Shown one piece after another: positions 37,823 to 46,850 of a DNA stretch of 64,000 nucleotides. Positions within the stretch are counted from its first letter, which is position 1; each line of letters opens with the position of its first letter. This DNA comes from Saccharopolyspora indica (GTDB taxonomy: Bacteria; Actinomycetota; Actinomycetes; Mycobacteriales; Pseudonocardiaceae): assembly GCF_027853965.1 (NCBI RefSeq), contig NZ_JAQGLB010000016.1, positions 1 through 64,000 on the forward strand, given 5' to 3'. The notes below the pieces were generated by a model, which ran no database searches, was not told the origin of the DNA, and worked only from the letters and a program-made list of their open reading frames with translations. Position numbers and translations under genes: made by a program.

Positions 37823-40800
37823 TGCGGATCGAGGTGTTGGGCCCGGTTCGGCTCAGCACCGACGTGGGCGTTGCGGTCGACGTCGCCGAGCGCAAGGTGC
37901 GCTTGCTGCTGGCCGCTCTCGTGGCCGCCGGTGGTGCACCGGTGCCGGCGGAGGCGCTGGTCGACCGGGTGTGGGGCGAGAACCTGCCGGCGAACCCCAA
38001 GCGGGTGCTGCGAGCGAAGCTCTCCCAGCTGCGGGCCGCGCTGGACCGGGCCCGCCCGGGAGCGCGCGAACTGCTGGCGCACACCCCCGCCGGTTACCGG
38101 CTCGCCGTGGAACCCGGGTCGGTGGACGCCGGTCGGTTCCGGGACGAGGTCGAGCGCGCCCGTCGCCTGAGCGCGGGCAAGCGGGCGGAGGTGCTCGACC
38201 GGGCGCTGTCGATGTGGAACGGCGAGGCGTACGCCGACTTCGCGGACGAGCTCTGGCTGGCACCGGTGATCGCCGAACTCGAGGAGGCGCGTCTCACCGC
38301 CGTCGAGCTCCTGGCGGAGGCGCTGCTGGAGAGCGGAACACCGGAGCGGGCGATCGAACGCGCGAACGGCGTCGCGGCCGCCCATCCCACGCGGGAGCGG
38401 TTGGTCAGCGCGCTGATGCTGGCCCTGTACCAGGCCGGTCGCCAGCACGAGGCGCTGGAGCTGTTCGAGGCGCTGCGGCACCGGCTCGCCGAGGACGTCG
38501 GCGTCGACCCGAGCCCGCAGGTGCGGGAACTGCACGGGCGCATCCTGCGGCAGGATCCCGCGTTGACCGGCGACCGTCCGCGCGGGCGCTCCGCACTCGC
38601 GCGGACGAACGTGCCCGCGGAGACCGCTGCGCTGATCGGGCGGCGGCGGGAGATCGACGAGATCGCCGCCTCGCTGACCGGCACCAGGCTGGTGACGTTG
38701 ACCGGCGCCGGTGGCGTTGGCAAGACGCGGCTCGCGCTGCACCTGGCCCGCGCGCAGCTGGCGCAGTTCCACCGCGGCACGTGGTTCATCGATCTGACCG
38801 AGCTGGCGAGCACCCCGGCAGGCGAGCGCCCCTCGGTCGAGCGGGTGGCGGACCTCGTCATGTCCGCGCTCGACCTGCCCAGCGCTCCTGCCGACAACTT
38901 CGCCGAGGTGTGCGAGGCGCTGGGCTCGCGGCCGTCCCTGCTCGTGCTGGACAACTGCGAGCACGTCGTGGACGAGGTGGCCGAGTTCGTGGCCCGACTG
39001 CTGCGCAGAGCCCCCGGGGTGCGGGTCGTGGCGACGAGCCGTCAGCCGCTGGGGCTTCCGGAGGAGCAGCGCTACGGCGTCGCGCCCCTGGCGGTCGAGG
39101 CGGGGCCGGACGGCGTCAGCGAGGCCGCCGCCTTCTTCGCCGCGCGAGCGCGGGCCGTCGACCGCACGTTCACCCTGGAGGGCTCGACCACCGAGGTGGT
39201 GGAGTTGTGCCGCCGGCTGGACGGTCTGCCGCTGGCGCTGGAGCTCGCGGCCAGCCGGACCAATGCGATCTCGGTCCGCGATCTCCTGGAGCGGCTGAGC
39301 GACCGGCTCAACCTGCTGGCCCGGCCGGGACGCGGCGTGCCCAGGCGGCAGCAGACGCTGCGCGGGTTGATCGACTGGAGCTGGTCGCTGCTCGACGAGA
39401 CCGAGCAGGCGGTGTTGCGGCGGCTGGCCGTGCACCCCGGTGGGCTGAGCTTGGAGGCCGCGGAAGCCATCTGCGCCGACGACGCGACCGGCGCGCAGGT
39501 CGTCGATGCGCTGCTCGGGCTGGTGGATCGCAGCATGGTCATCGCGAGCGCGTCCGGGCCGACCGGGGTGCGCTACGGGCTGCTCGAGTCGATTGCGACC
39601 TACGCCGCGGAGAAGCTGGACGAGGCGGGCGAGCGGGAACGCGTCGCGCAGCGGCATCTGCGCTACTACCTCGACTTCGCGGATCGGGCGGACGAGAACC
39701 TGCGAGGCCCCGAGCAGCGGTACTGGCTGCAACGGTTGGAGGCCGAGCGGATTCAGCTGCGGCACGCGAGCGCGGAGGCCATCCGCCAGCGGGATGGTGA
39801 CAGCGCGATCGCGTTGGCCCTGGTGACGTTCTGGTACCGGACGATGAGCGGGCGCCAAGCCCACTTGCGCGATGACCTCCGCACGGCGCTCGGCCTGCCC
39901 GGCAAGCGCGACGACGGCTACGCGACGGTCGCCGCGCTCGACGTCTGCCTGAGCCTCGACGCCGGATCAGGGCGCGGAGGAGAACGGGTCGACGCGGCCC
40001 TGGCGATGTTCGACGACCCCTTCGCCAGAGCCGGGATCCAGTGGTACGCCGGTGCTTCGCTGCTCACCGCGGGAATTCGCGAGGCCGGTGAACGGCACAT
40101 CGACGAGGCGCTGCCGGTTCTCCAGGACAGGGGCGCGGACTGGGCGGCGTCGGTGGCGGTGTGCCTGCGGGACTGGCTCGTGGTCAGCACGTGGGGCGAT
40201 CCGCCGCGCGGTCTGCCCGATGGCCGCGACGCCGGGGAAGTGCTGCAGGAGCTGGGGGACAGCTACGGGCTCTCCTACGCGCTGGCGGTCGAGCACCGCA
40301 CGGCCGAGCTCTCCGGTGACTACGCGCGGGCGGCCGCTGTCGCGGAGCAGGCGTACGAGCAGAGCCTCGCGCTGCACCTGTGGTCGGGGGTCTCGTTGTG
40401 GCTCACCGCGCGGGCGATTTCGGCGCTGCGCAGAGGTGATCTGGCGGGAGCCGCCGAGTCCCTCCAGGAGTCCAGATCGCTGGCCGCCGAGCTCGGGTAC
40501 ACCAACGGCTCGGCCTACGCCGACTTCGGCGAATCGATGATCGCCCGGTACCACGGCGACACCGGGCGGGCGCGAGAGCTGTTGGAGCGCTGGAAGAAGG
40601 CGGGTGATGCGGCCACCGCCAACCTCCTCACCCGGTTCGAAGACGGGTTCCTCCGCGTCGCCGAAGGACGGACCGGCGAAGCCCGCTCGGTGCTGACCGA
40701 ACTCGTCCCGGCGGTGCGGCGCATCGACGGGCCACCGACGACGGCCCGCATGCTCGAACTCGCCGCGGCGGTGCGGACGCCGGAGTCGGCGGTGGCGGCC

Positions 40801-40995
40801 GCGGAACTGCTGGGCGCGGCCGAGGAGGTGCGCGCCCGAGCAGCGGCCGAACCGGCTGCGCCGGAGCGCCGCGACATCGACCGGGTGGTGCGCGCGATCG
40901 GCGATCGCCTCGACGACCAGCAGGTCACCGAGGCGATCGCCCGCGGGCGGACCCGCGATCCCGACGAAGTCGTCAGCTCGCTGTCCGGGCGGTGA
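37822..40995 (+). CDS. AfsR/SARP-type transcriptional regulator with NB-ARC and TPR domains
   Basis: A 1057-residue regulator. Residues 1-95 are an OmpR-like winged helix (MRIEVLGPVRL, then RVLRAKLSQLRAAL), ~95-250 the bacterial transcriptional activator domain (ALYQAGRQHEALELFEALRH), then an NB-ARC ATPase with P-loop GAGGVGKTR (~298), VLDNCEH, GLPLALELAA and RQQTLRGLIDWSW, and a C-terminal TPR-like helical region. Large SARPs activate secondary-metabolite genes by binding direct repeats. The convergent DHA2 exporter, reductase and lysine aminotransferase downstream are possible targets. It is far from the NRPS genes, so control of that cluster is only possible. Confidence 0.92.
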   Translation: MRIEVLGPVRLSTDVGVAVDVAERKVRLLLAALVAAGGAPVPAEALVDRVWGENLPANPKRVLRAKLSQLRAALDRARPGARELLAHTPAGYRLAVEPGSVDAGRFRDEVERARRLSAGKRAEVLDRALSMWNGEAYADFADELWLAPVIAELEEARLTAVELLAEALLESGTPERAIERANGVAAAHPTRERLVSALMLALYQAGRQHEALELFEALRHRLAEDVGVDPSPQVRELHGRILRQDPALTGDRPRGRSALARTNVPAETAALIGRRREIDEIAASLTGTRLVTLTGAGGVGKTRLALHLARAQLAQFHRGTWFIDLTELASTPAGERPSVERVADLVMSALDLPSAPADNFAEVCEALGSRPSLLVLDNCEHVVDEVAEFVARLLRRAPGVRVVATSRQPLGLPEEQRYGVAPLAVEAGPDGVSEAAAFFAARARAVDRTFTLEGSTTEVVELCRRLDGLPLALELAASRTNAISVRDLLERLSDRLNLLARPGRGVPRRQQTLRGLIDWSWSLLDETEQAVLRRLAVHPGGLSLEAAEAICADDATGAQVVDALLGLVDRSMVIASASGPTGVRYGLLESIATYAAEKLDEAGERERVAQRHLRYYLDFADRADENLRGPEQRYWLQRLEAERIQLRHASAEAIRQRDGDSAIALALVTFWYRTMSGRQAHLRDDLRTALGLPGKRDDGYATVAALDVCLSLDAGSGRGGERVDAALAMFDDPFARAGIQWYAGASLLTAGIREAGERHIDEALPVLQDRGADWAASVAVCLRDWLVVSTWGDPPRGLPDGRDAGEVLQELGDSYGLSYALAVEHRTAELSGDYARAAAVAEQAYEQSLALHLWSGVSLWLTARAISALRRGDLAGAAESLQESRSLAAELGYTNGSAYADFGESMIARYHGDTGRARELLERWKKAGDAATANLLTRFEDGFLRVAEGRTGEARSVLTELVPAVRRIDGPPTTARMLELAAAVRTPESAVAAAELLGAAEEVRARAAAEPAAPERRDIDRVVRAIGDRLDDQQVTEAIARGRTRDPDEVVSSLSGR

Positions 40996-42541
40996 CGTCT
41001 CCCGGCGCGTCGTCGGTGGGCAGGTGAACACCGCGCAGGCCGCGCCGCACGAGCACGACAGCCGCGAGGCCGATGAGCAGCGCAGCGCAGCAGGCGGCCA
41101 GGGCTCCCGTCGACCACGCATCGCGCACCACCTGCAGCAGCTCCTGACCGCTCGTGCCACCGATCCGCTCGGCGACGGCCACGGCGCCACCCGGGCTCTG
41201 ACCGGCTTCGTCCAGGTCCGCCGCCGAGATCGGGTGCGGTGCTCCGGCGTGCAACGCGCGGTTGAAGGCCGACATCGCGAGGCTGCCGATGAAGGCCATG
41301 CCCAGCGCCCCGCCCAGCCCGGCGCTGATGTCCTGGAGCGCGACCGCCGAACCGGCCCGGTCCTGGGGCGCGGCGGTGATGACGAGCTGGGAGCCGAGCA
41401 CCATCATCGGCGCCGTTCCCAAGCTCACCAGCGTCTTCCCGGCGATGAACAGGGCCGTCAGCTCCGGGGCGGCGACGATCGCCGCGACGATCGTGCCCGC
41501 GCCGAGGAGCGTCGTGGACAGCCCGGCGAGGATCACCTGGTTCGGCCGGAACCGGCGGTTCAGCACCGGGGTGAGGGTGGTGCCGACGATGGCCGCGCTG
41601 CCGGAGATGGCCAGCAGCACGCCCAGCTCACCGGCGGGCACCTGCGCGACGATCTGCAGGTACTGCACCAGCACCAGGTCCACGGCGACGAACGCCGAGG
41701 AGACCAGCACCAGCACCGCGAGCGAGTTCCGCAAGCCCCGGATCCGGAACAGGCTCAGGTCCAGCAGCGGGTCGGCCAGGCGTCGTTGCCTGCGGACGAA
41801 GAGCACCCCGAGCGCGACGCCCAGCGCGACGACGATCAGGTGGGACGCCGAGGGGCCCCGAGCGGCGATCTCCTGGAGGCCGAAGACCACCGAGATCACC
41901 GATGCCGTGGACAGGCCCGCGCTGAGCGAATCGATCCGGGCCCCGCTCATCGCCCGCTGGCGCGGGAGCAGCAGCGGACCGCCCAGCAGCACGGCGGCCG
42001 CGACCGGCACGTTGACCAGGAACACCGAATCCCACCCGAAGTGCTCCAGCAACAACCCGCCCATGGGCGGGCCGAGCGCACCGCCGACGGTGAACGCCCC
42101 GATCAGCACGGCGAAGGCCGTGCCGGTGTACCGGGGATCGGTGAACACCGCTCGCATGATCGAGAACGCCGCGGGCGAGGCGGCTCCGGCCGCCGCGCCG
42201 AGCAGGAACCGTCCGGCGATGAGGACCTCGGGATCCCGGGCGAAGGCGGCCAGCGCCGACGCCGAGCCGTAGAGGGCCATCGACAGCAGCAGGAGGCGCC
42301 TGCTGCCGATCTTGTCGGTCAGCCTTCCCGCCGTGATGACCAGGCCCGCGGCGGCGAACTCGCCCACGTGGATGATCCACAGCATCTGGGTCGTCGACGG
42401 CGCGAGGTCCGCCGACACCGAGGGCACGGCCAGGAACAGCACCGTGACGTCGGTGGCCATCATGAACAGCGGCAGGGCGACCAGCACGAGTCCGGACCAC
42501 TCGCGCCAGGTCGGCCGCGGTGGTGCGCAGCCCTGGGGCAT
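40973..42541 (-). CDS. DHA2-family MFS drug exporter (14 TMS)
   Basis: A 522-residue EmrB/QacA-type transporter with about 14 hydrophobic helices. Hallmarks are the helix-1 Asp in MMATDVTVLFLAVPSV, TAGRLTDKIGSRRLLL between helices 2 and 3, and GGALGPPMGGLLLEHFGWDSVFLVNVP of motif C. The 3' end overlaps the convergent SARP gene by 23 bp. The ATG at 42541 is followed by PQGCAPPRPTW. It probably exports an antibiotic or metabolite, and the FMN reductase gene lies just upstream in the same direction. Confidence 0.9.
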   Translation of the reverse strand: MPQGCAPPRPTWREWSGLVLVALPLFMMATDVTVLFLAVPSVSADLAPSTTQMLWIIHVGEFAAAGLVITAGRLTDKIGSRRLLLLSMALYGSASALAAFARDPEVLIAGRFLLGAAAGAASPAAFSIMRAVFTDPRYTGTAFAVLIGAFTVGGALGPPMGGLLLEHFGWDSVFLVNVPVAAAVLLGGPLLLPRQRAMSGARIDSLSAGLSTASVISVVFGLQEIAARGPSASHLIVVALGVALGVLFVRRQRRLADPLLDLSLFRIRGLRNSLAVLVLVSSAFVAVDLVLVQYLQIVAQVPAGELGVLLAISGSAAIVGTTLTPVLNRRFRPNQVILAGLSTTLLGAGTIVAAIVAAPELTALFIAGKTLVSLGTAPMMVLGSQLVITAAPQDRAGSAVALQDISAGLGGALGMAFIGSLAMSAFNRALHAGAPHPISAADLDEAGQSPGGAVAVAERIGGTSGQELLQVVRDAWSTGALAACCAALLIGLAAVVLVRRGLRGVHLPTDDAPGDVTARTAS

Positions 42542-42564
42542 CTCGGTCAACTCCGGAGCTCGGC

Positions 42565-43176
42565 TCAGGCGGACTCGACGAACGGGTACGGACGCTCGGC
42601 GCGGGCGTCGCGCAGCGTGCGGGCCCACCAGGCGAGCTGGTTCAGGAACCCGGTCGCGATCCGGTCCACCCGCTCGGCGTCGACCGGTCGGCCGTCGTGG
42701 TCGAAGGAGTTCCAGAAGTAGGCGAAGGTGATCGAGTCGCGCAGCGGCACCGCGTGGAACTCGGTGAACACCCCGCGCAGCGCGTCGATGGCCTGCAGAC
42801 CACCGGTGATGCCGCCGTAGGAGATCATCCCGACCGGCTTGAGCTGCCACTCGGCGTAGAACCAGTCGATCGCGTTCTTCAGCGCCGCCGGGTAGCTGCG
42901 GTTGTAGACCGGGGTCACCACGACGAACGCGTCGGCCCGCCCGAGCCGGGCGCCGAGCTCGACGACCGGTTCCGGCCGGGGCTCCTCGGGATAGTTGCCG
43001 CCGAGCACGGTCGGGCAGGGGTGATCGGCCAGGTCGATCAGGTCGACCTCCAGCCCGTCGTGCTTGCGGGCCTGATCGGCGATCCAGCGGGCCGGGGTCG
43101 GGCAGAACCGGTCGGTGCGGGTGCTGCCGACGATCACCGCCACCTGGAGGGGGCGGGCGGGTGCGGTCGTGGTCAT
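42565..43176 (-). CDS. NADPH-dependent FMN reductase
   Basis: A 203-residue flavodoxin-fold reductase. The phosphate loop VIVGSTRTDRFCP and TPVYNRSYPAALKNAIDWFY are characteristic, as is ISYGGITGG. It reduces FMN or quinones with NAD(P)H and could serve a flavin monooxygenase. The ATG follows AACGAGGAGTCGACAGCG. It is 23 bp upstream of the DHA2 exporter gene and probably in one operon with it; the lysine aminotransferase is divergent. Confidence 0.9.
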   Translation of the reverse strand: MTTTAPARPLQVAVIVGSTRTDRFCPTPARWIADQARKHDGLEVDLIDLADHPCPTVLGGNYPEEPRPEPVVELGARLGRADAFVVVTPVYNRSYPAALKNAIDWFYAEWQLKPVGMISYGGITGGLQAIDALRGVFTEFHAVPLRDSITFAYFWNSFDHDGRPVDAERVDRIATGFLNQLAWWARTLRDARAERPYPFVESA

Positions 43177-43350
43177 CGCTGTCGACTCCTCGTTCGAGTT
43201 CCGTTGCGGGACCGATCGTGCGAGCGAGGAGCTCCGGGAACGTTCTGGAAGGGCTCCGGTCGATCGGGGCCCTTCGCGGGGAGGTGGCGACCGCGATCTC
43301 CAGCGAAAGAAAATCTTTCGCCTTTGCGCACTCCTTACTGAAGGATGTTG

Positions 43351-43388
43351 CTTGTTGACGAGACTCTGATGTAATTCTTGTTGACAAG
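43351..43388. promoter_or_regulatory. Direct-repeat operator candidate upstream of lat
   Basis: CTTGTTGACGAG (43351-43362) and CTTGTTGACAAG (43377-43388) are near-identical repeats 26 bp apart, each with CTTGT/ACAAG symmetry. They sit in the AT-richer 243-bp gap between the FMN reductase and lat genes. TTGAC also resembles a -35 element. A SARP- or Lrp-type site is possible but not shown. Confidence 0.4.
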
Positions 43389-43419
43389 TGATGCGTGACA
43401 CGGGTCCGGGAGGCCGACG

Positions 43420-44787
43420 ATGACCGCTCAGCACGACACCGTCCGCGATGTGGCACCGACCGACGTACCTGCTCCCCGCGAGGCCGCGACCGGCGTGGTC
43501 GAATCCCTGAAGGCGCAGGTCACCGGCGACCTGATGAACATCGTCGTGGACCTCGACGCCGGAGACGGCTGCCGGCTGCGCGATGCGCGCGACGGCACCG
43601 AGTACCTGGACCTGACGATGTTCTTCAGCTCGGCGCCGCTCGGGCACGGCCACCCGGGCCTGCGCACCGCCGAGTTCGAGGCCGCGCTGGTGCGCGCCGG
43701 ACGGGTGAAACCGTCGAACCCGGACTTCGCCACCGTCGAGCAGGCGCGCTTCGCCGAGACCTTCCGCCGCGTGGTCGGCATCGACGAGCTGCCGCTGCTG
43801 TTCTTCATCGACGGCGGCACGCTCGCGGTGGAGAACGCGCTGAAGGTCGCCTTCGACTGGAAGACGAAGCTCAACGCCCGCAACGGGATCGCCGTGCGCG
43901 GCTCCCGCGTGCTGCACCTGGAGAAGGCCTTCCACGGCCGCAGCGGCTACACGCTGTCGCTGACCAACACCGATCCGGCGAAGATCCGCGACTACCCGAT
44001 GTTCGACTGGCCGCGCATCCCCAGCCCGGCGGTCGAACCGGGCGAGCGGTGGGACAGCGCCGGGCTCCTGCCGGAGGAGGAGGCCTCGCTCGACGCCGCG
44101 CGCGCCGCGCTGCACCGCTACGGCCGGGAGATCGCCTGCTTCGTGTACGAGCCGATCCAGGGCGAGGGCGGCGACCGGCACCTGCGCCCGCAGTTCCTGC
44201 GGGCCGTGCAGGAGCTGTGCCGCGAGCACGACGTGCTCACCGTCGCCGACGAGGTGCAGACCGGCATGCTGACCGGTCAGGCGTGGGCGCACCAGGCGCT
44301 CGGGCTGGAGCCCGATCTGGTGGCCTTCGGCAAGCGCCTGCAGGTGTGCGGCGTGATGGGCGGCAGGCGGGTCCTGGAGATCGCCGACAACGCGTTCCGC
44401 GAGCCCAGCCGGATCAGCTCCACCTGGGGCGGTTCGCTGTCCGACATGGTGCGCGCGACCCGCATCCTGGAGGTCGTCGAGGCCGAGGGCCTCTTCGAGC
44501 ACAGCCGCCTGATGGGCGAGCTGCTGCTCGGCGAGCTGCGCGACCTGGCGGTGGAGTTCCCGTCCCTGATCAAGGCCCCCCGAGGTCGCGGCCTGATGTG
44601 CGCGATCACCTTCCACGACCCCGCCGACCGCGACCGCGCCCTGGCCCTGGCCCGCGACAACCACCGGACCCTGTTCCTCCCGTCCGGTCCGGACTCCCTG
44701 CGCGCCCGCCCGCCGCTCTCGGCGCGCCCGGAGGAACTGGTCGACGCGGCAGCAGCCCTCCGCAAAACCCTCGCCGACCTCACCTGA
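43420..44787 (+). CDS. lat: L-lysine 6-aminotransferase
   Basis: A 455-residue class III PLP aminotransferase of the lysine-epsilon type. FIDGGTLAVENALKVAFDWK is diagnostic; YEPIQGEGGDRHLR, ADEVQTG and the PLP Lys in AFGKRLQVCGVMGG follow. It converts lysine to aminoadipate semialdehyde, which cyclises to piperideine-6-carboxylate; in cephamycin producers this is the first step of the pathway, and in mycobacteria it is a stationary-phase gene. No ACV synthetase or dehydrogenase is adjacent. The ATG follows CCGGGAGGCCGACG. Confidence 0.93.
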   Translation: MTAQHDTVRDVAPTDVPAPREAATGVVESLKAQVTGDLMNIVVDLDAGDGCRLRDARDGTEYLDLTMFFSSAPLGHGHPGLRTAEFEAALVRAGRVKPSNPDFATVEQARFAETFRRVVGIDELPLLFFIDGGTLAVENALKVAFDWKTKLNARNGIAVRGSRVLHLEKAFHGRSGYTLSLTNTDPAKIRDYPMFDWPRIPSPAVEPGERWDSAGLLPEEEASLDAARAALHRYGREIACFVYEPIQGEGGDRHLRPQFLRAVQELCREHDVLTVADEVQTGMLTGQAWAHQALGLEPDLVAFGKRLQVCGVMGGRRVLEIADNAFREPSRISSTWGGSLSDMVRATRILEVVEAEGLFEHSRLMGELLLGELRDLAVEFPSLIKAPRGRGLMCAITFHDPADRDRALALARDNHRTLFLPSGPDSLRARPPLSARPEELVDAAAALRKTLADLT

Positions 44788-44806
44788 CCGCCGAATCCAG
44801 CGAGGC

Positions 44807-44921
44807 GAAGGGCACCTTTCCCCAACTATGCGAGCGAAAGGTGCCCTTCACCCCACCTCATCCGAGTGAGCAGGTGAAGGGCACCTTCAGGCGAGCAAGT
44901 TGCCTGAAGGTGCCCTTCACC
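44807..44921. repeat. Two-hairpin repeat element, copy 2 (inverted relative to copy 1)
   Basis: Hairpin A' has a perfect 14-bp stem at 44807-44820/44836-44849. Hairpin B' has a perfect 20-bp stem at 44873-44892/44902-44921 with loop GAGCAAGTT. The spacer CCACCTCATCCGAGTGAGC matches the reverse complement of the spacer near 16741-16765. It lies between convergent lat and response-regulator genes and probably terminates both. Confidence 0.78.
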
Positions 44922-44947
44922 GCGGTCCGTCAGCTGTGGGGTGCGGG

Positions 44948-45544
44948 TCAGATCCAGCCCTCTTGCCAGGCGTGGCGGGCGGCTTCGTGGCGGGTTGACA
45001 CGCCCAGCTTGGTCATGGCTGAGGAGAGGTAGTTGCGGACCGTGCCCTGGGCGAGGTGGACCTCCGCCGCGATGGTGGCGATCGTGCCGCCCTGCAGGGT
45101 GTGCGCGAGCAGCTCCAGCTCGCGCTCGGTGAGCGGGCAGGTGCCGCTGGTCAGCGCGCTGGCCGCGATCTCCGGGTCGATGTAGCGGCCGCCGTCGTGG
45201 ACGTCTCGCAGGATCGCCGCCAGGCGGGACGCCGGTGTGGTCTTGGGGACGAAGCCGCGGATGCCCGCCGTCAGGGCGCGCTTGAGGACGCCGGGTCGCG
45301 CATGGCGGGTGACCAGCACGATCGGCACCTCCGCGGCCACCTCGCGGGCGGCCTGGACACCGTCGACCTCGGGCATCTCCAGGTCGAACACCGCGATGTC
45401 CGGCGCGTGCTCGCGCACCGCGCGCACCGCCTCGGCGCCGTTGCTGCACTGGGCGACCACCGAGAGATCGGGCTCCAGGTCCAGCAGCGCCGCGAGGGCA
45501 CCGCGGATCAGGTCCTCGTCGTCGGCCAGCACCACACGGATCAC
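44948..45544 (-). CDS. NarL/DesR-type response regulator
   Basis: A 198-residue regulator: receiver IRVVLADDEDLIRGAL with phospho-Asp in AVFDLEMPEVDG and Lys in GFVPKTTPAS, and LuxR HTH LTERELELLAHTLQGG then TVRNYLSSAMTKLGV. The GTG start at 45544 overlaps the kinase stop (GTGA), so the pair is coupled. The architecture equals DesR-type regulators that control neighbouring ABC exporters; the ABC pair at 46851 is divergent. Confidence 0.93.
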   Translation of the reverse strand: MIRVVLADDEDLIRGALAALLDLEPDLSVVAQCSNGAEAVRAVREHAPDIAVFDLEMPEVDGVQAAREVAAEVPIVLVTRHARPGVLKRALTAGIRGFVPKTTPASRLAAILRDVHDGGRYIDPEIAASALTSGTCPLTERELELLAHTLQGGTIATIAAEVHLAQGTVRNYLSSAMTKLGVSTRHEAARHAWQEGWI

Positions 45545-46734
45545 GATGTCCTCCCCAGCTCGGCGGCTCCGCGCAACTCGAACCAATCGTCCACCAGGCG
45601 CCCTTCGACGTGACCGCCCATGGCGCTGAACCGCTGGCGCAGCCCCTCGATGCCCGACCCCGCCGCCTCGTTCGGCGGCTTCACGCGGTCGTTGCGCAGC
45701 ACGATGCTGGTGCGCGGCCCGTCGACGACGATGCGCAGCTCGCAGTTCTCCGCGCGGGAATGGCGCAGGACGTTCGTCGTGCCTTCGCGCACCAGCGCGC
45801 CGAAGAGCGGTTGCAGCGGCGGCGGGACGAGTGCCGCATCACCGTCCACTGCGGTGCGAACTCCGGCGGCTTCCAGGATCTCGCGGGCGTTTTCGAGCTC
45901 CGAGGTGAGCTTGGTGTGGCGGTAGCCGTGCACCACGTCGCGGGTGTCCTTCAGCGCAGTCCGCGCGATCTCGGCGATCTCGGCGGCCGATGCGCGCGCC
46001 GTCGCGTCGTCGACGCCGATCAGCCGCTCGGTCAGCTCGCCCTTCAGCGCGATCACCTGCAGGTGGTGGCCCTGGATGTCGTGCAGATCGGCGGCGAACC
46101 GCAGCCGCTCGTTGGCCACCGCCAGCTCGGCGCTGACCGTCCGGGCCCGGTCGAGTTCGAGCACGATGTCCCAGAACCACACCGAAGCCAGCACCAGCGC
46201 CATGACCACCGACACCAGGACCGCGATGAACAGGCCGGGGATCAGCCCGCGCAGCGGGTCGGTCGGGGAACCCGCGAAGGTGCCGATCACCGCCACCACC
46301 AGCGCGGTGCCGATCGCCAGCGGCCAGCGCCACCGGTACGGCGCGGCCGAGACGTGCACCCCGGCCAGGCCGCTGACCACCATCGACCACAGCGCACCGC
46401 TGCCGTCCTTGTGCATCGTGTAGGCCATCGCGCCCAGCGCGGCGGCGAACACCGCGACGTGCACCACCGGCCGCTGCTTGCCGTGCCCGAGGCCCTGCAT
46501 GAGGCTCCGGGCCATCCACGTGCCGTCGATCGCGGAGGCCACCGCGACCAACGTCAGCAGCACGACCTCGACGGTGCCGTAGCGGCCGTCCGAAGCTCCG
46601 GCCAGGAGCAGGAACAGCGGGGCCAGCACGTAGCACGGCTGCATCGGGACGATCGTCCACCACGTGTACCGGCGCAGTCGCCGGATGCGCCGGGGGTCGA
46701 ACTCGGGAGTGCTCACCGGTACAGCATCGGACAT
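45541..46734 (-). CDS. DesK-type sensor histidine kinase
   Basis: A 397-residue kinase with about six membrane helices in the first 190 residues, the HisKA_3 motif RFAADLHDIQGHHLQVIALKG, and an ATP domain with VREGTTNVLRHS and GSGIEGLRQRFSAMGG. The start at 46734 (MSDAVPVSTPEFD) precedes an RRIRRLRRY basic stretch and the first helix. It signals to the regulator overlapping its stop. The ABC genes begin 117 bp away on the other strand. Confidence 0.92.
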   Translation of the reverse strand: MSDAVPVSTPEFDPRRIRRLRRYTWWTIVPMQPCYVLAPLFLLLAGASDGRYGTVEVVLLTLVAVASAIDGTWMARSLMQGLGHGKQRPVVHVAVFAAALGAMAYTMHKDGSGALWSMVVSGLAGVHVSAAPYRWRWPLAIGTALVVAVIGTFAGSPTDPLRGLIPGLFIAVLVSVVMALVLASVWFWDIVLELDRARTVSAELAVANERLRFAADLHDIQGHHLQVIALKGELTERLIGVDDATARASAAEIAEIARTALKDTRDVVHGYRHTKLTSELENAREILEAAGVRTAVDGDAALVPPPLQPLFGALVREGTTNVLRHSRAENCELRIVVDGPRTSIVLRNDRVKPPNEAAGSGIEGLRQRFSAMGGHVEGRLVDDWFELRGAAELGRTS

Positions 46735-46850
46735 CCTCGGCGATCGGCCGCCGGATATGACATGAGTCATCGATTGTGCTGACAGATCGGCGGCCGGGTG
46801 CTGACGCCAGCGCACTACCGGCGCCCGGCCCGCCCGGCGAGGCTTGAGCC

